A stretch of DNA of 64,000 bases, from assembly GCF_029854155.1 (NCBI RefSeq), contig NZ_CP122958.1, positions 1,226,001 through 1,290,000 of the forward strand. Direction: 5' to 3'. Origin of the DNA: Methanonatronarchaeum sp. AMET-Sl. GTDB taxonomy: Archaea; Halobacteriota; Methanonatronarchaeia; Methanonatronarchaeales; Methanonatronarchaeaceae. Position numbers and translations under genes: made by a program. Shown in pieces: positions 33,748 through 44,042 of the stretch; the first letter of the stretch is position 1, and each line of letters begins with the position of its first letter. The notes under the pieces are model-generated. The model saw only the letters and a list, made by a program, of their open reading frames with translations, was not told the origin of the DNA and did no database searches.

Positions 33748-34950
33748 TTATTTTTTCTCTAGCGGTTTTCCAAAAACAAGGATTTCTCCAAGGTTACTTA
33801 AAATTGAGTGGATTGTTTTTTTACGATATTCTAAATAACTTGGAGAGTCTTCTAAATCGTAATCTAAATCTTTTTCTAGTTGGATTAAAGTTGGAATGAT
33901 CTCATTTAGAATTTTAACATTTTGAATCAAAAACCAGGAATGTTCCTTAATTTCCTTTTTATTTAAATTATCCAAAATTTCTGACTCCTTATCTTTAAAA
34001 AATTCTTTATATGCGTTATAAAGCGTGTTGTTACTTTCATTGTCATCGATCTTTCTTTCTAATTTGTTGAAAAGAACATAGTCATTATAATTGTCTTTAC
34101 TACCTAGGTCGAAATGGTTAACATTTATATTGCAGTCTTTGGTTGTCTTACGGGTTTGATATTGCATTTCACGTAAGAATTTCAAATTTGAAGCATTTTT
34201 TATAACTTCATCACATTTTTTTGAAATTTTTCCATATTTCTCCTCATTTTCTCTGACGAAATCCTTAAATTCTTCAAATGAGAATTTCTCAAATTCAATT
34301 TGAGCTTTAAGAAAATTTGTTATTCTTTTTTGTATTTTATCTTCATGTCGTTTAAGATAATATTGCAGAAAACCAAACATAACTCCTAAAGTCATGATAA
34401 CTTGTAAAAATAAATTTAAATTATCGAAATGAAGAAATTCAGGGAATAAAAATTCAGATGACAAAATTAAAACTCCTAAAAAAGCGAGCCATGTAAAAAG
34501 CAAGGGAAAAACTTTGTAGGATATATTAAAAAAAACTGTACTAATAACGCCAATAACAAATTTAAGAAACAGATTTATAGACCACTCAAAATCATAAAAT
34601 AATTTTTTTATCGCCTCAATAGAGGTTTTCTCACGATAAAATACCCAAATTAACGCCCAAACTATCAATATACTTAAAGCCACCGCTACCAAGAGATATA
34701 ATCCTAAAATTCCTTCTATAAAAGCTATAGCTATAGCAAAAAGGAACAAAAATAATAAAAATATAAAATAACTTTGTAAATCCTCTAATAATATAAAAGA
34801 AAGAAATGTAAAAACTATAAATATCCCAATTATCCAAATAGGGTCAATAACAAAAAACTGTATAAACAAATATAAAATAACAAAATTAGTTAGAACAAAA
34901 GTAAAACTGTTAACAAATCTCAATAATTCTTCTGCGAAATCACTGAACAA
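33748..34950 (-). CDS. Multi-TM protein with cytoplasmic helical domain
   Basis: A 400-residue protein. Roughly the first 210 residues hold about seven or eight membrane segments, including FTFVLTNFVILYLFIQFFVI, FIFLLFLFLFAIAIAFIEGI and LYLLVAVALSILIVWALIWV. The remaining 190 residues are soluble, charged and helical (EFEKFSFEEFKDFVRENEEK, SWFLIQNVKILNEIIPTL). It is last in the run hsdM-hsdS-hsdR-peptidase-this gene, 46 bases after the peptidase gene. The start is TTG. I do not recognise a family. Its place in a restriction operon suggests a membrane-sensing or abortive effector role, which is inference only. Confidence 0.65.
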   Translation of the reverse strand: MFSDFAEELLRFVNSFTFVLTNFVILYLFIQFFVIDPIWIIGIFIVFTFLSFILLEDLQSYFIFLLFLFLFAIAIAFIEGILGLYLLVAVALSILIVWALIWVFYREKTSIEAIKKLFYDFEWSINLFLKFVIGVISTVFFNISYKVFPLLFTWLAFLGVLILSSEFLFPEFLHFDNLNLFLQVIMTLGVMFGFLQYYLKRHEDKIQKRITNFLKAQIEFEKFSFEEFKDFVRENEEKYGKISKKCDEVIKNASNLKFLREMQYQTRKTTKDCNINVNHFDLGSKDNYNDYVLFNKLERKIDDNESNNTLYNAYKEFFKDKESEILDNLNKKEIKEHSWFLIQNVKILNEIIPTLIQLEKDLDYDLEDSPSYLEYRKKTIHSILSNLGEILVFGKPLEKK

Positions 34951-34996
34951 TTGGTTTAGAAAGATAATTCACCTCGATAATACATTTAATTTTTAA

Positions 34997-35710
34997 TTAA
35001 GTTGGTAAATCTGATTTATTCAATATCAAATCAGGACTATTCTGGCTTAACCATTTCCGGCCTTTTTCATAATCAGGATATATCTCTTTCAATCTTTGCC
35101 AAAAACTTTCAGAGTGGCCTTTGTCTTCTAGATGAACTAATTCATGAACAACTACATACTCAAAAACTTCCTCTGGAGCTAATAAGACTCTCCAATTAAT
35201 ACTAATATTATTTTTTGAAGAACAACTACCCCATTTCGTCTTCTGATTCCGAATATATAATGTATTAAATTCTCCCTTGATTTTGGAGAGATGTTTATTT
35301 ATTTTCTCTTCAGCTAATTTCCTAGCCTTATTTCTATAAAGTTTTTCTATTTCTTTTTTAACACTAGATCTCTCGACTCTTTTTTTAGATAATAATATTT
35401 CTTCTTCTCTAATTTCTGATTTATTAATTTCTTTGATTTTTATGACGTGGTCTTTTCCGAGATATGGGAATTTACTTCCTTCCTCGAAATTTCTTTCTGG
35501 GATTTGCTCCAATTGTTTATCAAATTCTTCTTTCTTCTTTAGAACCCAGTTACTTTTTTCTTTTAACAATTCTTCTGGATCTAACTCCATATTTTCTGGA
35601 ATTACAACTGTTAAAGAATCGATACCAATGTCTATTCTAGCATTAGAAGCCTTATCACTATTTCTAATATTGTATTCTATCTCTTCACCTGCCAATATTG
35701 TTTTAGGCAT
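34997..35710 (-). CDS. YgjP/DUF45-family zinc metallopeptidase
   Basis: A 237-residue protein with the DUF45 (YgjP-like, WLM/M48 clan) pattern. TLYIRNQKTKWGSCSSKNNI precedes INWRVLLAPEEVFEYVVVHELVHLEDKGHSESFW, in which HELVH with a later His (GHSESFW) forms the zinc site. The family is widely found beside type I hsdR genes, and here the start overlaps the hsdR stop by 8 bases, showing coupled translation. Its biochemical role in restriction is not established; regulated proteolysis of HsdR is a common guess. Confidence 0.88.
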   Translation of the reverse strand: MPKTILAGEEIEYNIRNSDKASNARIDIGIDSLTVVIPENMELDPEELLKEKSNWVLKKKEEFDKQLEQIPERNFEEGSKFPYLGKDHVIKIKEINKSEIREEEILLSKKRVERSSVKKEIEKLYRNKARKLAEEKINKHLSKIKGEFNTLYIRNQKTKWGSCSSKNNISINWRVLLAPEEVFEYVVVHELVHLEDKGHSESFWQRLKEIYPDYEKGRKWLSQNSPDLILNKSDLPT

Positions 35711-38666
35711 TGTTTTGACCCTTGTTTCTTACTATGTAATCAACAGATTGCTTTAGGAATTTCTTATTATCAGCTTTAAGGAGCTCTATTTTTCCCATGT
35801 CAGCGAGTGTTCTGATAATTTTTTTTCTAATTCTCTTTTTTATTTCTTCTATATTTCCTTCGCTGGAAAAGTCTTCTATTTCAGTTTCAATATTCTTAGT
35901 GATTTCAACAGCCTGATCACCATCGTCAACGTAATCGTTGAACTCTTTTGTTAGTAGTTTGTAGATAGCGTATTCTCTATTATTCAAATTAAGGCTTTTT
36001 TGCTCTTTTTGAAGATTTTTTTCCTTCTCATCTACTAAATTAATCTCTTCATTTGCCTTTTTAGTTGATACGTCTCCTTTCCTCCAACCTTCGATTATTT
36101 TTTTCACTTTCTCACTGAGCTTAGGAATAGCTGGATTTTGCTCTCTTTTTATCTCCAAGTTTCTCTTTTTAGCCATAGCGTTTTTAATAAATCCGTAATC
36201 AGGATTCTCCTCGGAATTTTTTATACTAACATCTCTACTAGTTATAGGTACCTTATCAGTTTTTCCATCCTTGATTTTTTCAACTTCTAAATGTTCTTCT
36301 AGAATTTTACGAGTCTTTTCACGGACCTCTTTTCCTAGATATTCTTCATTCTCTCCTTTTTCTACTTTTTTATATCTAGAATATATTTGGGTTAGTACTT
36401 CCCACTGAGTAGTGGTTGGTTCCTTACCTAGTTCTTTGTGAGGTTCAAGGGATTCATATACATCTTGAGCTTCTTCATAGACTTTCTCAAATTTTTGTGC
36501 AAGCTCAGGGTTCTTTTCTAATTTAACAATTGCCTTATGAAACTCTTTAACATCGTTTTCGAATTCGAAATCCTCAAAAATATCGATTAGAACTTCTAAT
36601 TTGTTTTTAAACTTCTCAACTAATTCATCAGTGGGTATAGCTGCATTTTCAATAACAATATCTTCATATTCTAGGACTCTATCCCAATCTGCAAACACGC
36701 CTTGATAATCAACAATCTCGCCATTCGCTTTACCTTTCATAGGTCTATTTGTTCTAGCAATGGCTTGAAGTAGATTATGATTTTTCAAAGTACGATCTAA
36801 ATATATAGTCTTTAATATTGGTGCGTCAAAACCAGTAAGCAATTTATTACAGACTACAAGGAATTTCGGGTTTTCTTCTTCCTTAAATTCCTTGACAACT
36901 TGCTGTTCCTTCCTATCAGGGATATTCATTCTTTGGATGACATCGGGGTCTTCTCCAGTTCCGGAAACTATTACCTTAATTTCTTCTGGATCAAAATATT
37001 TCTGTAATTCTTCTCCATAAAGAGCTGCAGCCTTTCTACTAGGCGTTACAACCATACTTTTAAATCCATTAGGCATAACCCTGGATGTATAGTGATCGAC
37101 AATATCTTTAACAACTTTCTCCAACCTTGGTCTTAATTCAGATATCTCCGATTCATTAACATATTTCTTAATTACTTCTGCTCTTCTCTCTGGAGGTAAA
37201 TCCGAAAAAGCCTTGTCGTAGTCTTGATCCATAGCTTCCTCGACCATTTCATTAGGAATATTCCATTCAATATTTTTCTCAGTATAAGTTACCGGGGTTA
37301 TTACACCATCACGTTGTCCATCATCAATAGAATATTTATGAAGATAAGCCTCTCCCTCAGGAGAGAACTCATTAAACGTATTACGATCTTTCTCAGAATC
37401 TCCCTCCATCACAGGAGTCCCAGTAAAACCAAAATAAAACCTATCCGTTAATGCAGCCTTCAATTTACTACCAAGCTTCTTCTCCATAAACCTATGAGAC
37501 TCATCAGCAAACACCACAGTCTCCATATCCACTTCAGAATTAACCTCACCCTCCACATCACCAAACTTATGGATAGTAGTAAGGATTAATTGACTCTTAT
37601 TCATCGAAAGGAGTTCCTCTAAGTTCTTCTTACTTTCAGCAACCGAGAAGTTAGGGAACTCAATATCATGAAGAATCCCCTCGATCTGGTCATTTAATTT
37701 CTCCCTATCCACAATCACCAAATACTGAGCATCATCTATATCAGGAGATTTCTTAGCCTTATAAGCAGAATACAGCATAGTATAAGTTTTACCAGAACCT
37801 TGAGTATGCCAAATCAATCCTTTTCTAGGCCTCCCCTTTCGTATTCTGTCAACAATCTTATTAGCGGCCTGATACTGCATATATCTAGGCACAATCTTAG
37901 CTTCTTCATTCTCAAAAAACACAAAATACTGAAAGATATCAAGCAAAGTTTCGGGGTTTAAAAGATCCTTTACAGCATCTTCAGGTTCATAAACCCCTTC
38001 ATCAAAATCCTCTGAATACCAGGGAAAAAAGAATTCTCTAGGAGCCCCAGTAGCCGCATACCTAAACTTCTCACCATCACAAGCCACATTAAAAAGATTA
38101 GGAACAAAAAGACGAGGCTCATCCCTCTCATAACTCTTAATATCCTTCACCGCCTCACTAACCTCAGAACCTTGAGCACTAGATTTTAACTCAATATTTA
38201 CAAAGGGAACACCATTCACAAAAAGAGTAATATCAGGCCGAACTTTCCCCCTCCTACTAACCTGGAACTGAGAAACAGCCAGCAAACTATTATTCTTAGG
38301 ATTTGGATTGATTAATTCAATATATCTCTCCTCAATTCTATCATCAACCTTAATAGAATGGCTAATACCATTTCTAAGAAGATTATAAAATCTTTTATTC
38401 CCCTCTAAAAGATTCTCAGACGAAATTCTTCTCTTCAACTTATTAACTACTTCATTAGCTTCAGATCCAGATAAACCATTAAACTCAATAATCTTCTCTC
38501 TAAGAATACCCCAATAAACCACGTTAGAAGAATCACGATCATACTCCAAATCTAATATACTTGAACCCCACTCATTACTCATAGGATCGCCATAAACATC
38601 CCAACCAACCTCACTCAACCACTCAAGAAACTTAGCCTCGATTCCAGACTCATCAAACTTCCTCAT
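35703..38666 (-). CDS. hsdR: Type I restriction enzyme, R subunit (HsdR)
   Basis: The motor and nuclease subunit of a type I restriction complex. The N-terminal nuclease domain shows GKVRPDITLFVNGVPFVNIE followed by LKSSAQGSE (PD...ExK). Walker A is GLIWHTQGSGKTYTMLYSAY, the DExH-like box is VVFADESHRFM, and FTGTPVM and motif VI (LLQAIARTNRPMKG) follow. A long helical C-terminal region probably contacts HsdM. The ATG at 38666, with GAGG 8 bases upstream, is chosen over a GTG at 38678. Length 987 aa is normal and the frame is intact, so the enzyme is probably active. It lies 148 bases after hsdS. Confidence 0.95.
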   Translation of the reverse strand: MRKFDESGIEAKFLEWLSEVGWDVYGDPMSNEWGSSILDLEYDRDSSNVVYWGILREKIIEFNGLSGSEANEVVNKLKRRISSENLLEGNKRFYNLLRNGISHSIKVDDRIEERYIELINPNPKNNSLLAVSQFQVSRRGKVRPDITLFVNGVPFVNIELKSSAQGSEVSEAVKDIKSYERDEPRLFVPNLFNVACDGEKFRYAATGAPREFFFPWYSEDFDEGVYEPEDAVKDLLNPETLLDIFQYFVFFENEEAKIVPRYMQYQAANKIVDRIRKGRPRKGLIWHTQGSGKTYTMLYSAYKAKKSPDIDDAQYLVIVDREKLNDQIEGILHDIEFPNFSVAESKKNLEELLSMNKSQLILTTIHKFGDVEGEVNSEVDMETVVFADESHRFMEKKLGSKLKAALTDRFYFGFTGTPVMEGDSEKDRNTFNEFSPEGEAYLHKYSIDDGQRDGVITPVTYTEKNIEWNIPNEMVEEAMDQDYDKAFSDLPPERRAEVIKKYVNESEISELRPRLEKVVKDIVDHYTSRVMPNGFKSMVVTPSRKAAALYGEELQKYFDPEEIKVIVSGTGEDPDVIQRMNIPDRKEQQVVKEFKEEENPKFLVVCNKLLTGFDAPILKTIYLDRTLKNHNLLQAIARTNRPMKGKANGEIVDYQGVFADWDRVLEYEDIVIENAAIPTDELVEKFKNKLEVLIDIFEDFEFENDVKEFHKAIVKLEKNPELAQKFEKVYEEAQDVYESLEPHKELGKEPTTTQWEVLTQIYSRYKKVEKGENEEYLGKEVREKTRKILEEHLEVEKIKDGKTDKVPITSRDVSIKNSEENPDYGFIKNAMAKKRNLEIKREQNPAIPKLSEKVKKIIEGWRKGDVSTKKANEEINLVDEKEKNLQKEQKSLNLNNREYAIYKLLTKEFNDYVDDGDQAVEITKNIETEIEDFSSEGNIEEIKKRIRKKIIRTLADMGKIELLKADNKKFLKQSVDYIVRNKGQNNA

Positions 38667-38814
38667 ACTAACCCTCACATACTAAATATTCAATTCATAC
38701 AATAGCTAATTAACGCTAAAAATAGGGAAACACCCATATAATAAATCCGAATTCACTATACCAAACCATCTAACCAATCCCCTACATCATAATTCCAAAC
38801 AGCATTACTAACCA

Positions 38815-40218
38815 CTAACACTCACAATCCACAACCTCATCCACAACCTCAACCTCCCTATCCTTAGTCCTGACCTCACCAGTCAACAAATCCTGCATCA
38901 AACCCTTCTTCAAACGCTGAAGCTGTTTTTTCCGATTTTCTTCAGCATCGATTTTCTCATCAATCGTCAACAAAGTGTCTGAAATTTTTTCCTGCTCCTC
39001 TTTTGAAGGTTGAAAGATTTTGGAACATTTAATAAACCCCATGGGAGCCATATTCTTAATTGCTGAACCTCTTGAGCTGAGTACTAGCTGCCTCTGACCT
39101 ATATTTGATTGAAGGAAATACTTCATATAAGCAGTAGAAAATATATCTTCGTCAACCGAAAATTTAAGTAGGGCCTGATTAATTACTCCCTTTTCATAGT
39201 CCTCTGGAACTCGGGCTATTTTTCCCAGTGTTCCTGAACAACTAATTAAAAGGTCTCCTGCTTCCACACTGAATCTCTTCATTTCGTCAAATTTATCTTT
39301 AGTGATATAGTAATCCCCATACTTGAAATCTTCATAGATGGCGTTTTGCTGCTGATATACTTTGTAGCCGGATTCAACGAAAATTTCTTTCTTTAGCATA
39401 CTGCCGAATGGCCCTCTTCTAAGGCCATTTTCCCCATCTTTAGCTTCTTTGATTGTCTTAATATTCCAATTTGATGGCTTTCTGTATGTAAACGGACCTA
39501 TTCTAATTTCTTCAAATTCTTTGTGGTTGTAGTATCCTTCTGTGAAGAGGTCTTGCATCAGGCCTTTTTTGACCTGTTTGGTTTGTTCGATGATTTCTTG
39601 GGTTTTCTGGATGGCTTGATCTACGTTGTAGAGTACACTAGCGATTTTACGTTGCTCAGAGATTGGGGGGGATGGAATCTTCAGTTTTTGAGCAATAGCT
39701 TTGCTGATGGATGGCACTGCCCCTTTTTGTGCGAATGCTTCCATATCGACCATGCATGAAAGATAGTAAAGGAATTCCGGATTGATTTCCTGTGGAATCC
39801 AGCCCATTATGTTATTATCGAATGAAGACGGTTCTGTTAACATTCTCCGCTTGTTTGTTAGGAGTGCAGCTCCAACTTTAGGTAGAATGGTTGTATTTTT
39901 TGGGTATAGGTCATGATTTAATTCCTTTAGGTTTTCTTTCGAGATTTTGTTATTTACCTTGGAAACGTACTTTTGGTTACCGGGTTTATTCATATCTGAA
40001 ACTTTATACACAGGGTGTTGGCCTTTCTCCTCATTTTGATATTCTGTGGGTAGTGAGTTGCCGCTCACTATACGAACTACTTCACTTAGTCTTTCAATAG
40101 GCCAGTCAGAAGGTGGAATGCCACAAACTGTCTTTCGGGTTAAATCTGATTCTTTCATTTCATTCTTTTCTGAATCATTTTCTACATAATCTTCAAGACT
40201 TGAGTCTTGTTTATTCAT
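38815..40218 (-). CDS. hsdS: Type I restriction enzyme, S subunit (HsdS)
   Basis: The DNA-specificity subunit. It contains two target-recognition domains, the first beginning near WPIERLSEVVRIVSGNSLP and the second near NWNIKTIKEAKDGENGLRRG. Each is followed by a conserved helix with the repeated signature KKGLMQDL (one copy after each domain, in the central and C-terminal spacers). SISEQRKIAS-type and KEEQEKISDTLLTIDEKIDA segments are the normal dimer-like helices. The target sequence cannot be predicted. The start overlaps the hsdM stop by 8 bases. Confidence 0.93.
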   Translation of the reverse strand: MNKQDSSLEDYVENDSEKNEMKESDLTRKTVCGIPPSDWPIERLSEVVRIVSGNSLPTEYQNEEKGQHPVYKVSDMNKPGNQKYVSKVNNKISKENLKELNHDLYPKNTTILPKVGAALLTNKRRMLTEPSSFDNNIMGWIPQEINPEFLYYLSCMVDMEAFAQKGAVPSISKAIAQKLKIPSPPISEQRKIASVLYNVDQAIQKTQEIIEQTKQVKKGLMQDLFTEGYYNHKEFEEIRIGPFTYRKPSNWNIKTIKEAKDGENGLRRGPFGSMLKKEIFVESGYKVYQQQNAIYEDFKYGDYYITKDKFDEMKRFSVEAGDLLISCSGTLGKIARVPEDYEKGVINQALLKFSVDEDIFSTAYMKYFLQSNIGQRQLVLSSRGSAIKNMAPMGFIKCSKIFQPSKEEQEKISDTLLTIDEKIDAEENRKKQLQRLKKGLMQDLLTGEVRTKDREVEVVDEVVDCEC

Positions 40219-41701
40219 AGTTTAGTGTCTCCATGTGTTCTTTCATTTTTTCTTCTATTTTTTGGCGTTCTTGTTGGAGTTTTTTCAATTTCTTTAGTTC
40301 TTTGCTTACGTTTATTGGTTCTTCTGGTTTTGTTGTGTCTATGTATAGGGCTATGTTTAGGTTGTAGTCGTTTTCTTTGATTTCTTGTAGTTCTACGACT
40401 CTGGAGACTTTTTCCTCTGTTTTCCAGTTGCGGTATTTCTTTAAGATTTCTTTGATTCCTTCTTTGGTTAGGCGGTTTTGGTTGCTGAGTTCTTTGTAGT
40501 AATCTTCTTCTGCTGCGTGGATGAATTGGACCTGTCCTTTTCGTTCGTCTGGTTTTTCTTTGTTTATTACTAGGATTCCTGATGGGATTGAGTTGTTTTG
40601 GAAGAGGTTTTTTGGTAGGCCGATTACTGCTTCTACTAAATCGTTTTCAAGCATTGGTTTTCTAAACTTTGATTCGTGTTTTCTGAAGAGGACTCCGTGT
40701 GGGATTACGCATGCCATTTTCCCGTTTTCTTTGAGTGATGCTATCATGTGTTGGATGAATGCGTAGTCTGCTCGGTCTTTTCTTGCCCATCCCCATTCGA
40801 ATCGGTTGTATTCATCGTCTTTGCATTTATCTTTTTTCCAATTGGATGAAAATGGGGGGTTGGCTAATACGTAGTCGAATTTTTCTAGGTCTCCGTTTTC
40901 TGTGAATTGTGGGTTTGCTAATGTGTCTTCTCTTGCTATTTCTCCGTTGAGATTATGTAGGAAGAGGTTCATTCTTGCTATTGGTGCGATTCCTGGGTTG
41001 CTTTCTTGTCCTTTTAGTATTAGGTCGGTTTTTGGGTTGTGATTATCTTTGTTTCGGTAATGTTCTGCCATTTCTACTAGCATGCCTGCGGATCCTACTG
41101 TTGGGTCATATATTTTTGCTTCTTTTTGAGGGTTTAGTATTTGAACCATTAGGTTTACGATTTCTCTTGGTGTGAAGAATTGTCCTCCGGATTTTCCTTC
41201 TTCTTCAGCGAAATCAGATACTAGGTCCATGTAGGCTTCTCCGAGTATATCTGGTGCTACTTTTTCAAGGCTTAGACTTTTTGTGTTGAGGTGTTGGAGT
41301 AATTCTTGTAATGTGTCGTGGTCTAGAGAGTCTGATTCTACGTAGCTAACGTTGAATACGTTTCCAAGTTTTTCTGGGTTCTCTTTCTCTAGAGCTCTGA
41401 ATGCATCGTCTAAGAATTCATCTACATTCTTTGTTTGTTTTAATGCTTCTTCGAAATGATATTTTTCTGGTACTTGGAAATCGTGGTAGGCTTCGTCTTT
41501 CGCTAGTTCTTCATCGTTTACTTCTTCCATTGCCTTCTGGAATCTATCTTGCCATGTATCATCTATGGCTTTATAGAAAATAAGTGGTAATATGTAGGTT
41601 TTGTAATCAGTAGGATCTACAAGATCTCTAATAATATCAGCACATTCAAACAAATGATCACGTAGCTCATCAACAGTTATAGCTTTTTTATCAGCGGACA
41701 T
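40211..41701 (-). CDS. hsdM: Type I modification methylase, M subunit (HsdM)
   Basis: N6-adenine DNA methylase of the type I complex. The N-terminal helical domain (about 1-150) is followed by GGQFFTPREIVNLMVQIL, the SAM-binding motif I (IYDPTVGSAGMLVEM) and the catalytic motif IV NPPF (YVLANPPFSSNW). The VIPHGVLFRK and ENDLVEAVIGLPKNLFQN stretches are typical. Length 496 aa is complete. It lies directly downstream of the winged-helix gene at 41705, the likely first gene of the operon. Confidence 0.95.
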   Translation of the reverse strand: MSADKKAITVDELRDHLFECADIIRDLVDPTDYKTYILPLIFYKAIDDTWQDRFQKAMEEVNDEELAKDEAYHDFQVPEKYHFEEALKQTKNVDEFLDDAFRALEKENPEKLGNVFNVSYVESDSLDHDTLQELLQHLNTKSLSLEKVAPDILGEAYMDLVSDFAEEEGKSGGQFFTPREIVNLMVQILNPQKEAKIYDPTVGSAGMLVEMAEHYRNKDNHNPKTDLILKGQESNPGIAPIARMNLFLHNLNGEIAREDTLANPQFTENGDLEKFDYVLANPPFSSNWKKDKCKDDEYNRFEWGWARKDRADYAFIQHMIASLKENGKMACVIPHGVLFRKHESKFRKPMLENDLVEAVIGLPKNLFQNNSIPSGILVINKEKPDERKGQVQFIHAAEEDYYKELSNQNRLTKEGIKEILKKYRNWKTEEKVSRVVELQEIKENDYNLNIALYIDTTKPEEPINVSKELKKLKKLQQERQKIEEKMKEHMETLNYE

Positions 41702-41704
41702 ATA

Positions 41705-42349
41705 TCATTCAACCTCATCTAAATAATTAATTAAATCTAAAACATCAGAATTAATGTTCACTCTGGATATGGATTCTATTTCAGGAAATATATTGTATGT
41801 TGGTTGGAGAATAATTGAAAGCATTATAAGGTATTTTGATTTTTCAGAACTTTTTTGGTTTTTGTACTGAAATTCCCCGAGTTTTTGTATTACTGAGTCA
41901 GACCTAAGAAATGCTTCTCTAATGTTTTTTATATTCGCATCTTTTCTTGAATTAATAATTACTTGATATATAATTTCTAAAATCAGTTCTCTAAGTTCTG
42001 ATTCTATTATTTCATTGATGTTAAGTTTTATCTGAGTTTTTATTTCATTGATTTTATTTATTTGATTTTCGTAGTCTTCTTTTTTCTCAGTTCTGGTTAG
42101 ATAGTTTTCTATGTGTGTTCGATATAGTTCTAGTAGTTTTTGTTTATTTATATGGTATTCTTTGTCTTCCCTTGATAGCAGGTCTGATTTTGTTAGTTTT
42201 TTACAATTGTTTGAAACTGCTCCTTTTGAGATTGGTAGTTCAGTGACAATCTCTTTTTGTTTAGGGAATTTATCTCGGGACTCAAATTCAGCAATTATAG
42301 ATAGAACCTTGAGCTGGTTTGACCCCTCTCTAATCTCCAACACATTCAT
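41705..42349 (-). CDS. Winged-helix regulator heading the type I restriction operon
   Basis: A 214-residue protein. The N-terminal 70 residues form a winged helix (SNQLKVLSIIAEFESRDKFP, then KQKEIVTELPISKGAVSNNC as helix-turn-helix and LSREDKEYHINKQKLLELYR as wing). The rest is a long helical region that may dimerise or sense a ligand. It is separated from hsdM by only 3 bases, so it is probably an autoregulator of the restriction genes, delaying nuclease production until methylation is established. That role is inferred from position. Confidence 0.75.
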   Translation of the reverse strand: MNVLEIREGSNQLKVLSIIAEFESRDKFPKQKEIVTELPISKGAVSNNCKKLTKSDLLSREDKEYHINKQKLLELYRTHIENYLTRTEKKEDYENQINKINEIKTQIKLNINEIIESELRELILEIIYQVIINSRKDANIKNIREAFLRSDSVIQKLGEFQYKNQKSSEKSKYLIMLSIILQPTYNIFPEIESISRVNINSDVLDLINYLDEVE

Positions 42350-42645
42350 TAATTAAGTTTAGTAGTACATACCCTTAAATAATTTACGGATATTAAAGTA
42401 AACCCAAATAATTTGTTTAGCAAAACTGACTCATAGATAGGGACTACATTTAAAAAATACAATAACAAAAACCCAAAGTTTAGAATGTCTGAGAAAAAAT
42501 AATCTAACACTATGTATTTCATTTATAAATTCTCTCTTTTATGGACAATATAAGATATATAAATAAAAAGAGATTTTTCATCTTTACCTTTTTTAGACGA
42601 TATTTGCCATAAAAATTTTAAACTTTTTTTAAAACAATTAGGGAT

Positions 42646-42801
42646 GTGGCGACTGATTATAAAGAGGTGGTCATCAAGATATTAATTTATTTGTTCTGGA
42701 ATATTATTGAAGAATTTATTTTTCGGAGCAAAAAATCAGACGATATAACTCTTGAAGAGATAATTGAAGAGAAGATTGTTATGGATTTAGGGGGGTTTTA
42801 A
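42646..42801 (+). CDS. Possible 51-residue protein
   Basis: A GTG-started frame encodes VATDYKEVVIKILIYLFWNI, then IEEFIFRSKKSDDITLEEIIEE, with one hydrophobic segment and an acidic tail. It is preceded by a weak AGGG. No family is recognised; its codon pattern (mixed A/T ending) fits the neighbouring island genes. Confidence 0.35.
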   Translation: MATDYKEVVIKILIYLFWNIIEEFIFRSKKSDDITLEEIIEEKIVMDLGGF

Positions 42802-43105
42802 CGTTTTTAGTGTTATTTGTTTTCTGTCTTTTTCTGCATTATTGTATATTCTCTTGGTTCTTCAAAAGTTCTGGTTCCATCGCTTCATCAGGATTATTAA
42901 CAGTCTCAAAAACCTTGGAAATAGTATTATATCCTTCAAAAGCAATCCAAGAACATAAAAAACATATAAAAATCATAGACAAAACAATAAAAAAAGTATA
43001 ACCAATAAAAATAAAAATAGAAAAAAGACATCTCTATCCTGATTTTATTTTGCTAAATTTTAAAAAAATAATGCAAAGGGCAGGAAATATTATTGTGATT
43101 ATTTT

Positions 43106-43890
43106 ATGTATTTAGTTGAAATAAAACAATCAGCTATTGAGAATAATGAGGATGTAAAAGAGTATGTCTACCAGAACGGAAGGACAATAAGTTTTGATTC
43201 AAAAAAAGAAACTGAAGAATTAGTAGATGAATTAACTGAAAACCAGGAAAACATTTGTTTACAAAAATCAGCCCCACAAGATAGAAATAAACTAGATGAA
43301 TATATAATCCACTTTCCAAAGCAATACAAATATAAACCAAAAAAAGACAGTGGAAATGAATTCGTTTTTGAGTTAACTGGTAACCAGATAGGAGCAATAG
43401 GAGAATCAATAGTTTATGGACACTATATATTAGCACCAGCACTTAAACACTACTTATCCAAAAAACATGAATTTGAATATGATACACGAACTATAAGCGC
43501 TCCAAAGCTTTTAATCGAAGAATCATTTTATACATCCAAACTTTCCTGGATGCCAGACTTAGCATTCAAACTAACAGAAAAAAAAGGGAAGTAATAGAAG
43601 AAAAAAGAGAAGAGAAAAACCTTAACAATATTTGAAGAAACAGAAGACGGCGAAACAATAGAAAAAAAAGAAGTGATGGATATAACCGTCCCTACTAAAT
43701 AAATAAAAAGGCAGAAGACCACGAAAACAAAACCTATTTATGCGAAATAAAAACAGAAAACGCCTCAATTAGAAGAAAACAACTAGAAGCTATGAAAAAA
43801 CTATCCAATAAAGGATACAATGTTCTTAAAATAAGGGTAAACATACAAGAACTACCAGATGAATATAAAATGAAAATCGAAGAAGTATAG
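43106..43890 (+). pseudogene. Decayed PD-(D/E)XK nuclease-like gene
   Basis: The first 162 codons form an open frame ending at 43594 (MYLVEIKQSAIENNEDVKEY at the start, ELTGNQIGAIGESIVYGHYI in the middle). Coding-like sequence continues in other frames: first ...EDGETIEKKEVMDITVPTK, then after another stop YLCEIKTENASIRRKQLEAM, KKLSNKGYNVLKIRVN and a final stop at 43890. DITVP and CEIK look like the Asp and E-x-K of a restriction-type nuclease core. At least two frame breaks make it non-functional unless recoded. Confidence 0.6.
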
Positions 43891-44042
43891 TAATAATTTC
43901 AGAAATATTTGAGAAACTTTGATCCCAAATTAGATGGTGAACTTTCTGAATCAGAGAAAATTTTGAAGTTTTTATTAATTGAATCTTATTAAAAATAACA
44001 GATTTTAAATCAATTTATAGAGTGGTTGATTCCAGTCTATAG

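Noticed and set aside
33400..33750. Second attachment site (copy of the tRNA-Thr 3' end)
   Set aside because: I looked for GGTTCGAATC-like sequence here and through the window and found no second copy, so the right border of the provirus is not proven.
42810..43001. 63-codon ORF upstream of the decayed nuclease
   Set aside because: Hydrophobic start then unrelated tail, no ribosome-binding site and no similarity to known small proteins.
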